A DNA stretch of 64,000 bases from Pararobbsia alpina_A (GTDB lineage Bacteria; Pseudomonadota; Gammaproteobacteria; Burkholderiales; Burkholderiaceae). The notes beneath the pieces are model-generated. The model ran no database searches and was not told where the DNA came from. It saw only the letters and a program-made list of their open reading frames with translations. Location of the stretch: assembly GCF_965118125.1 (NCBI RefSeq), contig NZ_OZ221288.1, positions 496,001-560,000 on the forward strand, given 5' to 3'. Positions 26,901-35,838 of this stretch are shown here, piece by piece. The position numbers were made by a program, and so were the translations under genes. Position 1 is the stretch's first letter; each line of letters begins with the position of its first letter.

Positions 26901-29900
26901 TACGCTTAGCAACGCGCCATCACCCGATATGCCGGGCGCGCCGGTCGATGCGTTGGCGACCTGACCGATAGTGATCGGCACATCCTTCGCAGCCGGGTAG
27001 TTGCCTTGCGCCTCAATGACGCTGCCGGCGTCGACGCGCAAGCCGTTGGCCGCGTTTGGATCAGTGCCGGTGTTGTCCGTCTTCGTCACGAGGATGACCT
27101 CGGGTCCCGCCAGCGGATGCGAGGCATCAGTCGAGACGACGACGCTGTTCGACTCCGGCGTGATCACGAGTCCTGTCGACGTCAGCGTACGCGTGCCGCC
27201 GATAAGCAAGCTGCCTGCCCCAAGCGCGTCAAGATCACTCGAATCGATTTGCAGATACCCCGGCAAAGCAGCTTCGCCCGATCCGACCACCTGGATATCG
27301 CGCGATGCGATATCGACTTCTGCGGGCCCACCGCCCGGAGCAGGCGCTGCATCTAGCCTCGCGCCGAGTTTGAGCGTCTGGCTCGCCGACAACACGAGTT
27401 GCCCGGCGTCTTGCGGCAGCATCGGTGTGACCGTGCCGTTCGTGATCGCGAGCGACGAGAAAAACGCGTTGGCACTCGTCGAGGTGTATTGCGAATACTG
27501 TTGCCACACCGACGATGATTGAACGTTGAATAGCACCGGGGTGGCGGAACGCGATCCCGTCAGTGAATTGGCAAAGTAACCTGACGTGACTACCGTGCCA
27601 TCCGGCAGGACTTGAGATGCACCTGTGGGCGCTCCTCCCGAAGCGGTTGAAAGCGTGACGCGATATGCACCGGGGAGTGTTGCATATTGAGCCGGCAACA
27701 ATGTGTAGACACCGGGAGCAAGCCCGGGCACGCCGGACAGATACACGGATTGGCCGACTTCGCCGTTCAGAGCCGCGTCACCCACACCGATGCCCACGGT
27801 GGTCGTCGACACGGTGCCGTTGTTCTTCGAAGGCTGCAGGCTCTGCGCGTATATTGGATCGTAGGCAGCAACCGGCGATTGCGTGCCAGGCAGGATCGCG
27901 TAGACATTGCTCGCGCCGGCATTGACGGGAACCGCAACGCCGGCTGCTGACGACGCGTAGCTGACGTTGTACTGCGACAGCAGATTGCGCGTACCGCCCG
28001 TACCGGGCACCCATTCCGATGCTTGCAGGTCTCCGCCGCCCGACAGGTCGATCGACGCGCCGGCACTGAGCGCGACGTTTGCGCCGTTGAGTCCGACATA
28101 TTTGGCGGGCGGCGCGGTCAGGTCCGGCGCCGAACTCACCCCGATGACCGGGTTGAATTGCCACTCGACGCCGTCGACCGTTGTGCCGAAGGGGATGATC
28201 GCACCGTCGTTCGACACCGACGTGATACTTCCATTTTCCATCGTCACATTTTGAGTGGCGACGATCGGCAGATTGTTGAACTGGGCGAGCGTATTGGCAT
28301 CGGTCGGATCGCCGACGCCGAGAATCAGGGTGCCGGACGGCGCGCGTACCGTGCCGCCTTGATCGATGTTCGTCGCGTCGATAAGCAAGGTGCCACCCGC
28401 CGATAGCGGCGCACTGGATGCACCATTCGACTTGAAAGTCACGTTGGTCGGCAAAACCGTCTGTGTTGTCGGGTCGGTCGCTCCCACCGCATCGATGATG
28501 AATTCGCTGCCCGTCGACGGATAGACATCGCGGGCCGCGAAAGTCACGTTGCCCGACGTGAACAGCTCGCCGGGTAACAACGCATTCGAGCCATTGGGAT
28601 TGGGCAGCGTCGAACTCAACCGGATATCGGTCGCGCTCGTCACGTTGAATTGACCGACCTGATCCAGCTCGGTCTGGTTCAGGATGTCGACAAACGATGC
28701 GTTGATATTCAGCGTCCCATCGCCAGCCGCGCTCACCGGGCGGATCGGAGTCCATGCGGAGAACGCGGACACTGGGCCGATTTCGACGTACGGTGCGCTC
28801 AGTGACACGACCGGAGCGCCGATTGACGCTGAGCCATTCGCGTTTGCGGGCAGCGACGTGGCGCCTGCTGGAAGCTGAACGATGCGCGTCGTGTCGAGCA
28901 TCAAGGAATTAGCCAGCGATAGTTCGACGTTGCCGGCGAAGGCAATGGGTGCGAGCGCATTGCTGCCCAGCACGCTGCTGATTTTCAGTGAGCCGATGTC
29001 TGAACCTTCGAGACGATCGACCGAAAATTGCAGTACCCCCGTCGGCGTGCCGAGGGACTGCCCAAGCACATCGCCCGTCGCCAGATCACCCGACTGTTGA
29101 AGAATGAACGCCTTCGCACCGGGTAAAGCGGTGGTCGCTTTCGATGTGATCGAGTACGCGCTGCCCCCCTGATTGACGCCGATCAGCGAGAGCGTGCCGC
29201 CGTTAGCCTGGGGCGCCCCGCCGTGTCCGACCAGCGTTGCGTCCAGCGCAAGGCCACTTGAGGCGTTGATGGTGATGGATCCCGCATCGCTCCAGACTTG
29301 CTGAGGCGCGTAGCCCCCTACCGATGCGGGTTCGTCAAACACCGCCGATGTTCCGGACACATCGATGCGCGAACCGGCCTGAGCGACGATAAAGCCCGAG
29401 TCGTCGGAAATCGTCACGCTACCGCCCGCGAGCACCTTACCTTCATCCGGGACAGCCCGCTGCGTACCAATTCTGACTGCCGCCGGTATTGGATTTGTCA
29501 ACGCGACGCCTGACACATCCAGCACGGCGTTTTGACCCAGCCATACTGACTTTGTGTCACTTGTAACCGCGGTTTGTCCAGTCGGAGGTTGCCCCGAAGG
29601 CTGCGCGATGGCGCTGGCGCCCGAGTCGGCGCTCAGCGTGATGGAACCGCCTGGCGCGATCAGCGATCCGAGGACAGTGACTTGCGCAGGACTTGCGAGC
29701 GTGATGCTTGCTCCCGCATCGCCGACGATCGCCGCTCCGTCTCCGAGCGTCACCGCACCGGTGACAGCGGGCGAATAGTTGGCCGTCGTATTGGACTGCG
29801 TCTTCCACGTCAAGTACGTGCCCGCGCTCAATAGCAGACTGGTCGGTTGGCGATCATAGGCATCGATTGTCCCAAGGTTCGTCAACGATCCGGCATGGAT

Positions 29901-32900
29901 GTCAGAGCCTGTGACGGTCTGCCGCAGCGCTGAAGTATCGGGAATGAGGTTCTGCTGCGTCAACGCCACGATCGTTCCAGGTTCGACCGTAGCGTCGTAG
30001 AGCGCGTTGAGCACGTAGTTGCCGAAGCCTTGCCGCGCAAAGAAGTCAGCAGGAAGCACCACACTCCACGACGGTGCCGTTGACGCATCGCCGCCAATCT
30101 GGATGCCCAGCGCCTGGAGCGTCAGCGTGCCGCCGCCGGAAAAGCCGAAGCTATCGATGGAGCCGTCCAGCAGGATATGGCCCTGCGTCGGCATCGTGGA
30201 AGGCAGAACCGTGCCGTCAGCAGTGTACGCATCGTTGTAGGTCACGAGCGACACACTGCCGCCCTTTCCTTCTGGGATCCCGTTCTGCATGAGCAACTGG
30301 CCGTTCGCAAGCATCTCGCCGCCACTCGACACGTCGATGACGCTGCCGGGTTCAAGCAGGATCGACCCCTGAAATGTCGACCCCGTAGTCAGCGACACGC
30401 TTCCGCCATTGATGTACTCGCTGCCGCCCTGCGTGGTGCCCGAGGCAACCGTCGTGTCGTTATTGATCCATTGGCCCGCCGCACTCAACGTGCCACCGGA
30501 GCCAACTGTGATGTCTTTGCCGGCGCTGATCGAAATGGACCCGGAGGGCGCGATGAGCGCCCCATCGATCGTGACGGCAGCGTTAGGTGCATTCAGCACG
30601 ATCGAACCACCCGCCTGGACGGAAAGTTCGGAGCCTGCGGTCACGATGATCGAGTTGCCTTTATTCTTGTCGCTCTGAATGTTGACGTTTGAAAATCCAC
30701 CGTTGGTCAGCGTGTTGACCGGGACGACCGTGGTCGCCAGCACGTTATTCGGGTCGGTGCTCGACAAGGCACCCAGAGCCGTAGGATCGAACTGCGTTGT
30801 CGCTGAAAAACCCGGTGAGATTGAATTGAGGTCGGGCGCACTTCCCTGAAGCAGGATGGTCCGGAAATCGCCGGTCACATTAGGGAACGAACCCGCCAGG
30901 TAGGCCGACGCGAAATCGGTCCCGAGGTTGAACGTCCCACCAGACGGGAGCGCATTACCCTGCGTCTGCTTTGTCCCGCCAAAAGCCTGCGCGCTGACGT
31001 TGCCGTCAAGCACCATCGCGCTGACCGCAAACACGCTGAGGGTTCCCGCATTGCCACCGACAATGAAATCGTCCTCGTAGGTATTCCCGGCCAGAAGCGG
31101 GTTGTACCAGGTCTTGGTCACGTTCCAGCGCGGATGGCTTTCGATGAACTGTCCTGCAACGCCCACGAATGTGTCGTAGGGATTGGCGTCACCGATCGGC
31201 ACGACTGCACCGCTCGCATCGATGAGGCGTGTGGTATTGACGGTGCCACCGAGGTAGTGAACGTAGCCGCCGTTGAGATAAAGCGACGACCCGGCGGCCG
31301 TGATCACTTGGTCGCCCGCCAGCTCGACGGTGCCGCCGTTGATCAGCAACTGATCAATCGTACGGGGCATCAGGGCCACTGCACCGGAAAGATTCAGAAT
31401 CGGACTGCCAACCCACTGAAGGCCATCGGGATTGGTCCCCGACAGCGTACTGTCGACGATGACGTTCTTCATGTCGAACAACACACCGCCACGCAACAGC
31501 GGCGAGTTGGCGAGTTCGTTCAGGCCAACGAGCGGCACGGTCAACAGCGTGTCCGACACAGGAAGTTCGACGTTCGCGAGGCCGGATACGTCGATTGACG
31601 CGCCCGCGTCTACGTAGACGCGTCCCGCAACACTGGTATCTCCAGGCACGCGCACGTAGTTGGTGCCCGTACTACCCTGCGTGAGGGCAGCGATCTTCAC
31701 TGTGGAGCCCGGTGCCTCGATGAGCGCTCCCCCCTGGAGCCAGACCGATCCGCCGCCAATGTCGATGGAACCAGGCGTAAATGTGACGCCGGGCGTGGAG
31801 GTCGCCGTCTGCCCGTCCTTGTCCGGCAGCGCTGCGACGACTGACCCGTTGCCGAGAATCACGGCGCCCGCACGCTCGGGATTGGAATTAGTACCCGGCA
31901 CGACGCCATTCGTGTACGCACCTCCCGTAGGCGTATTGGCAACATATTCGTCACCCGCCGCAATCTGAATCGCGCCGGGAACGTTGACGCTCGTCGTCAC
32001 AGCCACAGCACCATTCTGATTGACCATCGTGCCCAGCAGGTTGATGTTGCCGCGCGAGGACTGAACGATCCCTGTATTGGTAAGCGTGCCGACCGGGGTG
32101 ATATCTACTAAGGCATTCGCGGATTCCTGCGCAGTGCCCACCTTGACTGCGCCCGTCACAATAGGCTTCAGTATCGCGGGGTCCGAAGTTGCGATAAAGC
32201 CCACGCCAACGCCGGCAGCGAGAACGATCTGACCGTCATCGGCAGTAATGGCGCCCGCATTGGTCAACGTCGGGGCTGCGAGTAAAACAACGCCCCCATC
32301 GCTTGCGGTGCCGTTGCTGTGGGTGTTGATCGTCGCCCCCGGCGACACGACGATGCTTCCAGGGGTCGCATACTCGGAAGGCGAAGATACGTACACAATG
32401 TTGCCGAGGCCGAGCACTTCGTTTGGCAGCGTCGAGCCGCCATTCGCGGTGTTCTGGCCAGCCTCAAGCGGCGCCAATCCTCCCGCGGCGCCCCCCACCA
32501 GCGAGAGAAACTGCTGATTACTCGAAGCAATGTCGCCAGGCGTCTGAATGGGATCGTCGTTTTTGTTCAGCAAATCCAGTGACGACGCGATCAGCGAATG
32601 CACGTTGACCTGTGATCCCGCGCCGAACAGGATCCCGTTGCGGTTGATCACATAAACCGACCCCTGAGCCGTGATGTGCCCGAAGATCTGACTCGGCGCG
32701 CCTGACGGATCCTGAATCCGATTCAGCACGACCCAATTGTTCGTGCCGTTGCTTTGCGTGCCCGTCGACTGATCGAAGTTAAGTGTCGTGCGTGAGCCGA
32801 CATTCATCGTCTGCCACGTCAGCACCGCGTTTTGCGCGTTCTGCTTGACGTCGACCGTGATGGAGCCATCGGCGTTGGTCGTTTGTTGCGGCAGGTTGGC

Positions 32901-33338
32901 GTTGATCCACAACACGGGGTTGTTCGGATCGGCACTCGCGCCGGGCGCAACCTGCAGACCGCCAGGCGCTAGCCCGTTCGGCACGTTTGAGACCGTGGCC
33001 GCTGCAGCCTGCGCCGCACTCTGCTGCGCTGCGATCTGTGCGGCGAGCGTCTGAACCGTGTGCGCAAGGTTCTGGATCGACGACTGGCTGGCGCGTAGCG
33101 CCTGCTGCGGCGACACGCCAATCGCCGGAAGACCGTTCGCGACAGCCTGATTACGCGCCGCACTCACCTGCGCCGCCACACCCGACAGATTGATCGGTGC
33201 TGCGTGTGCGCTCGTCACCGCCCCTGTTGCAAACAGAATGGCAACGGCCCGATACACCGGGTTCAGCGTCGAGCTGAAAAGGTCTTGCGTCTCCTGCGAG
33301 CGGCGGCCCCGTTTGTCTGCGCGCATCCGTGCTGTCAT
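20958..33338 (-). CDS. Giant TpsA exoprotein, filamentous-haemagglutinin/HMW-like (PdtA-like)
   Basis: 4,126 residues. An extended signal region (about 1-46, VAILFATGAVTSAHA) and a helical Gln/Ala stretch (about 55-110) precede the TPS secretion domain (about 130-300) with VLWINANLPQQT, NVGSRTTLNFDQ, NWVVLNRIQDP and VYVINRNGILFGAG. A very long beta-helix of Gly/Ser/Asn-rich repeats follows, rich in TPGSIVVSPGA, SGGSVSLTTG and ADTGNIVLASG-type strands. A DUF3739-like region lies near residues 3,600-3,850 (LLGGPGTLDVEAGRNIGPL). The extreme C-terminus, IRCRPNDKDCKK, has a Cys pair (4117 and 4124), like the disulphide loop that anchors Haemophilus HMW1 at the surface. It is exported by Sec, then by the TpsB encoded at 10428-12113, although the two genes are 9 kb apart. 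It is probably an adhesin. Confidence 0.95.
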   Translation of the reverse strand: MTARMRADKRGRRSQETQDLFSSTLNPVYRAVAILFATGAVTSAHAAPINLSGVAAQVSAARNQAVANGLPAIGVSPQQALRASQSSIQNLAHTVQTLAAQIAAQQSAAQAAAATVSNVPNGLAPGGLQVAPGASADPNNPVLWINANLPQQTTNADGSITVDVKQNAQNAVLTWQTMNVGSRTTLNFDQSTGTQSNGTNNWVVLNRIQDPSGAPSQIFGHITAQGSVYVINRNGILFGAGSQVNVHSLIASSLDLLNKNDDPIQTPGDIASSNQQFLSLVGGAAGGLAPLEAGQNTANGGSTLPNEVLGLGNIVYVSSPSEYATPGSIVVSPGATINTHSNGTASDGGVVLLAAPTLTNAGAITADDGQIVLAAGVGVGFIATSDPAILKPIVTGAVKVGTAQESANALVDITPVGTLTNTGIVQSSRGNINLLGTMVNQNGAVAVTTSVNVPGAIQIAAGDEYVANTPTGGAYTNGVVPGTNSNPERAGAVILGNGSVVAALPDKDGQTATSTPGVTFTPGSIDIGGGSVWLQGGALIEAPGSTVKIAALTQGSTGTNYVRVPGDTSVAGRVYVDAGASIDVSGLANVELPVSDTLLTVPLVGLNELANSPLLRGGVLFDMKNVIVDSTLSGTNPDGLQWVGSPILNLSGAVALMPRTIDQLLINGGTVELAGDQVITAAGSSLYLNGGYVHYLGGTVNTTRLIDASGAVVPIGDANPYDTFVGVAGQFIESHPRWNVTKTWYNPLLAGNTYEDDFIVGGNAGTLSVFAVSAMVLDGNVSAQAFGGTKQTQGNALPSGGTFNLGTDFASAYLAGSFPNVTGDFRTILLQGSAPDLNSISPGFSATTQFDPTALGALSSTDPNNVLATTVVPVNTLTNGGFSNVNIQSDKNKGNSIIVTAGSELSVQAGGSIVLNAPNAAVTIDGALIAPSGSISISAGKDITVGSGGTLSAAGQWINNDTTVASGTTQGGSEYINGGSVSLTTGSTFQGSILLEPGSVIDVSSGGEMLANGQLLMQNGIPEGKGGSVSLVTYNDAYTADGTVLPSTMPTQGHILLDGSIDSFGFSGGGTLTLQALGIQIGGDASTAPSWSVVLPADFFARQGFGNYVLNALYDATVEPGTIVALTQQNLIPDTSALRQTVTGSDIHAGSLTNLGTIDAYDRQPTSLLLSAGTYLTWKTQSNTTANYSPAVTGAVTLGDGAAIVGDAGASITLASPAQVTVLGSLIAPGGSITLSADSGASAIAQPSGQPPTGQTAVTSDTKSVWLGQNAVLDVSGVALTNPIPAAVRIGTQRAVPDEGKVLAGGSVTISDDSGFIVAQAGSRIDVSGTSAVFDEPASVGGYAPQQVWSDAGSITINASSGLALDATLVGHGGAPQANGGTLSLIGVNQGGSAYSITSKATTALPGAKAFILQQSGDLATGDVLGQSLGTPTGVLQFSVDRLEGSDIGSLKISSVLGSNALAPIAFAGNVELSLANSLMLDTTRIVQLPAGATSLPANANGSASIGAPVVSLSAPYVEIGPVSAFSAWTPIRPVSAAGDGTLNINASFVDILNQTELDQVGQFNVTSATDIRLSSTLPNPNGSNALLPGELFTSGNVTFAARDVYPSTGSEFIIDAVGATDPTTQTVLPTNVTFKSNGASSAPLSAGGTLLIDATNIDQGGTVRAPSGTLILGVGDPTDANTLAQFNNLPIVATQNVTMENGSITSVSNDGAIIPFGTTVDGVEWQFNPVIGVSSAPDLTAPPAKYVGLNGANVALSAGASIDLSGGGDLQASEWVPGTGGTRNLLSQYNVSYASSAAGVAVPVNAGASNVYAILPGTQSPVAAYDPIYAQSLQPSKNNGTVSTTTVGIGVGDAALNGEVGQSVYLSGVPGLAPGVYTLLPAQYATLPGAYRVTLSTASGGAPTGASQVLPDGTVVTSGYFANSLTGSRSATPVLFNVQSSSVWQQYSQYTSTSANAFFSSLAITNGTVTPMLPQDAGQLVLSASQTLKLGARLDAAPAPGGGPAEVDIASRDIQVVGSGEAALPGYLQIDSSDLDALGAGSLLIGGTRTLTSTGLVITPESNSVVVSTDASHPLAGPEVILVTKTDNTGTDPNAANGLRVDAGSVIEAQGNYPAAKDVPITIGQVANASTGAPGISGDGALLSVSNGAPSVVTRYDTTGTGLLNVGDDVTLSGGWALTLDSSGNLGFSPTASLSGRTIAVDGSSITFVSDPATAGNLTGFVVGPTQIAQLGAAQNVILRSAGAMNFDGNLDIAFSRNVELSAGTFNGNGGNVTITGPQIELTNDVGATAATAIGGAGSLTVQAGELDLGGGTRSTTGFGSVAFEAASSIVAQGNGTFDIGASSVEFAAPVILADVGSNQAVTTTGVLNLNGASGSPLQRTAVGGAWTFTGGSVNVNGNIAAPAGNVTIEATSGDLTVGNGALISTAATPLQFFDVTLYGPAGAISLTADTGNIVLASGSTLDFAGASGGGNAGSLTVSAPKQSVLLGGTLEGSAAAGYLGGSFSLLSGGAVNLDELATELASSGINNSVSVQSNSGNLVLSAGNTLTAHSVSLIADGGTPGADTSNGAVQILGTINASGNAGGEIDLYGKTLVDVEGTLLAVGGTPGKSASGDWAPSSDVITPNERGGTINLGTAGTPDTVGGVIQIDPTYGYESVSSANSGTIVVGANALVDVSGGSLGGLSGGTVNFRVPLLAGGTAVNLDLPASFNTTQGKGIVGSRSTQVEAFAVWSTIDPSTGAKHFDGIVDPAGWFVDATSGGGMPAMVAGTWTDQTGSALPAPTTPDQLADYLANDIFTPAASSVNADHQSFYGYLTGSTSTPGTLMGFVQSGLNNLAINNAGSVPGLQVAPGIELDNPDSAINNGNISVVTNWNLGAGTSENALAFRFENTIAPIVTFRAENELDVKASLTDGFFQIANPIPVVLPDYAAAEAAYNTKYYGYAASRYGINASSSWTSGPAQPSQLGGTTEEQDAYYALYLAYAKFLGSAGPAEWSKFEVRPVGMLVTINSMVLAYQREGVTTSGLVPPLAPSAAQEQADPSVYTNYLKLYGAYVQKVVHFFVTNYYQYINAAAPLAFLPPPAVQWDTPTSGGGGSGGTDNTPSPLATQANRLALAAASVMGGNSASFRLVGGANITSSDPLSVQPASTFSGQENGSVVLDGHTSYVDSLGKQILVPTMVRTGAGSIEIASANDLLLVDPNAYANPQQYDLIPGAIYTVGTPVPGAPTSDTGSILLGGSGLPGYVSGLVANTQGGGDISILVQHDIQGGEHALDQTGAVTGIVQGDLAQFWWQWLELANPSNGVRVTQTTIDFGAFDQGILSVGGNVTVKAGGNISDLGVSLPTTWYQDANNNVITVGGGNLNVAAGGDIVSGTYFVANGSGTLTAGGAVVPDGLAYAETTAGGNVSINQTLGTLLATQSGSLSVTARQGAQIAGVFDPSYLNGGNLKNVYNVLGPDAQGYSASSSVSVLTTTGDVSLGQMNGAAMNMIGADGTHDFSYVLPASVSLSALTGGIDVASGGALYPSATGNLNLIAQQAINISSQGAGAYDGLTMLDFDASQMPSPTQQSLPLNLISDNDALNHTPTALHADDPNPVRIYSVDGSIIDGTQIPAGSANAGAFNQYVGINVGKVALIEAGQDIVNLSFQGQNLNDDDVTRIVAGRDILDTPFKISNAGIVVVPSILLGGPGTLDVEAGRNIGPLTNPAQVYAVYGGSNYPHTQLEGIQTVGNAYNPYLPHESAAIQVMFGIAPGADDAAFIANYINPATSLSDVPSSAQALVQFVEGYEGEQAETSDVQQAFAQFQSLPSYVQQLFINQVLFNILTQVGTDFHDPNSPYRGQYARGYAAINTLFPASMGYTANSLDGGSNGSGATVSTGNLDMRGTTIQTQQGGNISIVGPGGQALIGSSSAPPDVVDTSGNVIAGPGTAGVLTLEKGDINIFTDRSLLLAQSRVFTEQGGNMTIWSSNGDIDAGKGATTSADVPGPIYVCDVNHYCTLDARGEVTGAGIATLQTIPGALPGNVNLIAPRGTVDAGAAGIRVSGNLNIAALQVSNAANIQVKGTAIGVPGGATVNVASLTAATAAASVASMVAKDVAQRASDLSGRQWVVTVEVTGFGIRCRPNDKDCKK

Positions 33339-33518
33339 CGTCGATTATCCGGACATAAAGAAGTCTCGACCGAATCCAAACACGCCTGCCCACAAGCGCC
33401 GTTTCGGGACACGGTCTCCCCTGTTACGACGTCGAGGTCGCTAACAATCGCGGGGAGATTACGTGTGCGCAATGGCATCTGTGTTGCCGATGATACGCAC
33501 AATCGTTACCGGAAAATG

Positions 33519-33535
33519 TACGTACCTTTGTACAT
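33519..33535 (-). promoter_or_regulatory. TGTACGTAC and TGTACA sites upstream of tpsA
   Basis: TGTACGTACC (33519-33528, nine of ten matches to the island palindrome) is directly followed by TTGTACATA (TGTACA at 33530-33535). Core centres are 11 bp apart, about one helical turn. They lie 181-197 bases upstream of the tpsA start, in the 244-base gap after the glycosyltransferase genes. CGGAAAATGTAC here resembles GTACATTTTCCGG near 12311 on the opposite strand. Confidence 0.65.
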
Positions 33536-33582
33536 ATTTCGGATCACTGATGTCATCTCTTTAGCGCCCCGCCGGTTGTGTG

Positions 33583-35826
33583 TTATCGACGCGTTTGACT
33601 CGCAAATTCGTCTAGGGACTGCGCGAGTCGTTCGACTACCCCGGCCCAATCGCCGGGACGCGTCTGTCGGAAAAGCGTCACACTTGGGTACCACGGACTG
33701 TCGTCGCGATCGGTCAGCCATCGCCAATCCGGTGCACGCGGCAGCAATATCCAGACTGGTCGATTCAGTGCCCCGGCAAGGTGAACCACAGAGGTGTCGA
33801 CGGCGATGACGAGGTCGAGTGCTTCGATGAGGCCCGCCGTATCCGAATAGTCCTGGAGATCACTTCCGAAGTGAACAAGCGGGCTCGCGGAGAGCGCGGC
33901 CCGGTCGCGTTCGCGAACCTCCTGATGAAGACTCACCAACGTGATGTCTTTCTCGAACAAAGGCGCAAGCGTTGCGAGCGGAATCGAACGATTGATGTCG
34001 TTGTTGTGTGTCGCATTGCCGGACCACGCGACACCGACTCGCAGCCGCTTTGCCGGCGCGCTCGCCTCAATGCGCGCACGCCATTTCTCGACGCGTGCGG
34101 AGTCAGCACGAAGGTACGGTACCCCGGAAGGGACGCTTTCAATGGTGGTTTTCAGCGCCAATGGCACGCTAAGCAACGCGCATTGATAGTCGAATTCCGG
34201 CAGGGGATCGCCGGCCGCCACAAGGAGCTTCACACCATCAAGCGTGCCAAGCAAACGTTTGAGCGCGGCAGGCACCTCGAGGATGACGCTAGCCCCACGC
34301 GCCGCAAGCACGCGTGCATACCGGCAAAATTGCAAGGTATCGCCGTAGCCTTGTTCCGAATGCAGCAGCACAGTCTTGCCGCCGATCGGCTCTTTGCCCG
34401 TCCATTGCGGACGATGCATGTGACGCCGATGTCGCGCGGCGTCGGCATCGAGCCAACGTGATTCGTACTGTGGCCACCCGTTTTCGAAATCGCCGATGAT
34501 CAGGCGGCAGAAGGCTTCGTCCTGCTGCGTATTGCGCTCGGCGGACCCCAGTTTGCGAATCTGCTCGTAGCATTCGATCGCTTCTTCGTAACGCTGAAGC
34601 TGTTGGAGCGCGAGACCGCGGCCGAACCAGCCAGCCACATCGACCGGCGCAAGTGTTGCTGCCGCCAGGTAGCTTTCCAGCGATTCGTCGAAGCGGCCAA
34701 GCTGTTGGAGCGCGTGTGCGCGACTGCACAACAATTGGGGGTGAGCCTCGCCCCGCGCAATCGCTTCATCGAAGCGTTCAAGCGCTTCCTCGCAGCGGTC
34801 GCCCAGCCGCAGAGCGATGCCACGATTGGCGAGTGCGATGTGCAGGTTTGCGTCGTAGGCGACGGCCCGCTCGAACGCATCGGCGGCTTCGTCGTAGCGC
34901 CGCAGCCCTTGCAATGCGTTGCCGAGCGCGAGCCACGACACCGCGTGTGTGCCATCCGCTGCGAGCAGCTTGTTGCTTCGTTCGAGCAACAGATCGTATC
35001 GATGAAGGTGATCCAGCGCGACACAGCTCGCGTACAGCGCCTGATGATTGTCGGGTTGCGCAGCAAGCACTTCTTCGAAGCAGGCAAGACCCTGTGCGTA
35101 TTCGCCGAGCTGGAGCCACATGGTGCCCGCGGCGGAGAGCAGCGCGGGATCGTGCGGCCGGATGACGAGCGCAAGCTGATACGCGCGTAACGCGTTTTCA
35201 TACTGACCCAGGTCACGCAACGCGTCGCCGCGCCCGACGATGCTGTCGAAATCCTGAGGCGCAATGACTAGTGCTCGATCGAAGCTGATCACCGCGTCCG
35301 CCGGTCGCTTCAGGGCAAAGAGCGCCTTGCCGCGCTGGCGCCATGCCTCGGCAATCCCTACGTGAAGCGCAAGCGCGCTTTCGTAGGCTGCTTGCGCCGC
35401 TGCAGGCTGTTTTTGTTCGAGCAGTGCGTTGCCCCTGCAGACATGCGCCGGCGCATAGCGAGCGTCGATCGACAGCGCTTGCTCAACCACACCGATCGCC
35501 TTGTCGTACCGCCCGAGCTTGACGAGGACGGTCGCATGGTTCGTGTACGTCCACGCGTAGCGCAACCCGCGTTGGAGTGACTTCGCAAGCAGTGGCTCGG
35601 CTTGCGCGACATCGCCTGCGCGATCGCAGGCCAGGCCGAGAAAATGAAGCGCCTCGGCATGCCCCGGATCGAAAGCGAGCACGCCTCGATACAGTTTCTG
35701 CGCTTCTACGGCCTCTCCGCGTTCGAGATGAACGCGCGCAGCCTTGAGCGCGCTTGCGATGGCAGTGTTGACAACGGGCTGTCCGCCGAACAGTCCGGTT
35801 TGAGTTTCCGGCTGACTTGCGCGCAT
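33583..35826 (-). CDS. TPR protein with GT-B glycosyltransferase-like domain, copy 3
   Basis: 747 residues, ATG preceded by AAAGGA, 12 bases after the previous stop. About twelve TPR units (residues 25-470, with AEALHFLGLACDRAGDVAQAEPLL and similar) precede a GT9/GT41-like catalytic region (about 490-740). Visible there are GKTVLLHSEQGYGDTLQFCRY, GVAWSGNATHNNDINRSIPL, VDTSVVHLAGALNRPVWILL and SPWYPSVTLFRQ. The architecture recalls O-GlcNAc transferase-like enzymes and HMW1C, which glycosylates the HMW1 adhesin in the cytoplasm. It is the last of three tandem paralogues and is followed by tpsA, so TpsA is the likely acceptor. Donor sugar and acceptor residue are unknown. Confidence 0.87.
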   Translation of the reverse strand: MRASQPETQTGLFGGQPVVNTAIASALKAARVHLERGEAVEAQKLYRGVLAFDPGHAEALHFLGLACDRAGDVAQAEPLLAKSLQRGLRYAWTYTNHATVLVKLGRYDKAIGVVEQALSIDARYAPAHVCRGNALLEQKQPAAAQAAYESALALHVGIAEAWRQRGKALFALKRPADAVISFDRALVIAPQDFDSIVGRGDALRDLGQYENALRAYQLALVIRPHDPALLSAAGTMWLQLGEYAQGLACFEEVLAAQPDNHQALYASCVALDHLHRYDLLLERSNKLLAADGTHAVSWLALGNALQGLRRYDEAADAFERAVAYDANLHIALANRGIALRLGDRCEEALERFDEAIARGEAHPQLLCSRAHALQQLGRFDESLESYLAAATLAPVDVAGWFGRGLALQQLQRYEEAIECYEQIRKLGSAERNTQQDEAFCRLIIGDFENGWPQYESRWLDADAARHRRHMHRPQWTGKEPIGGKTVLLHSEQGYGDTLQFCRYARVLAARGASVILEVPAALKRLLGTLDGVKLLVAAGDPLPEFDYQCALLSVPLALKTTIESVPSGVPYLRADSARVEKWRARIEASAPAKRLRVGVAWSGNATHNNDINRSIPLATLAPLFEKDITLVSLHQEVRERDRAALSASPLVHFGSDLQDYSDTAGLIEALDLVIAVDTSVVHLAGALNRPVWILLPRAPDWRWLTDRDDSPWYPSVTLFRQTRPGDWAGVVERLAQSLDEFASQTRR

Positions 35827-35838
35827 GATCTCGGTCCT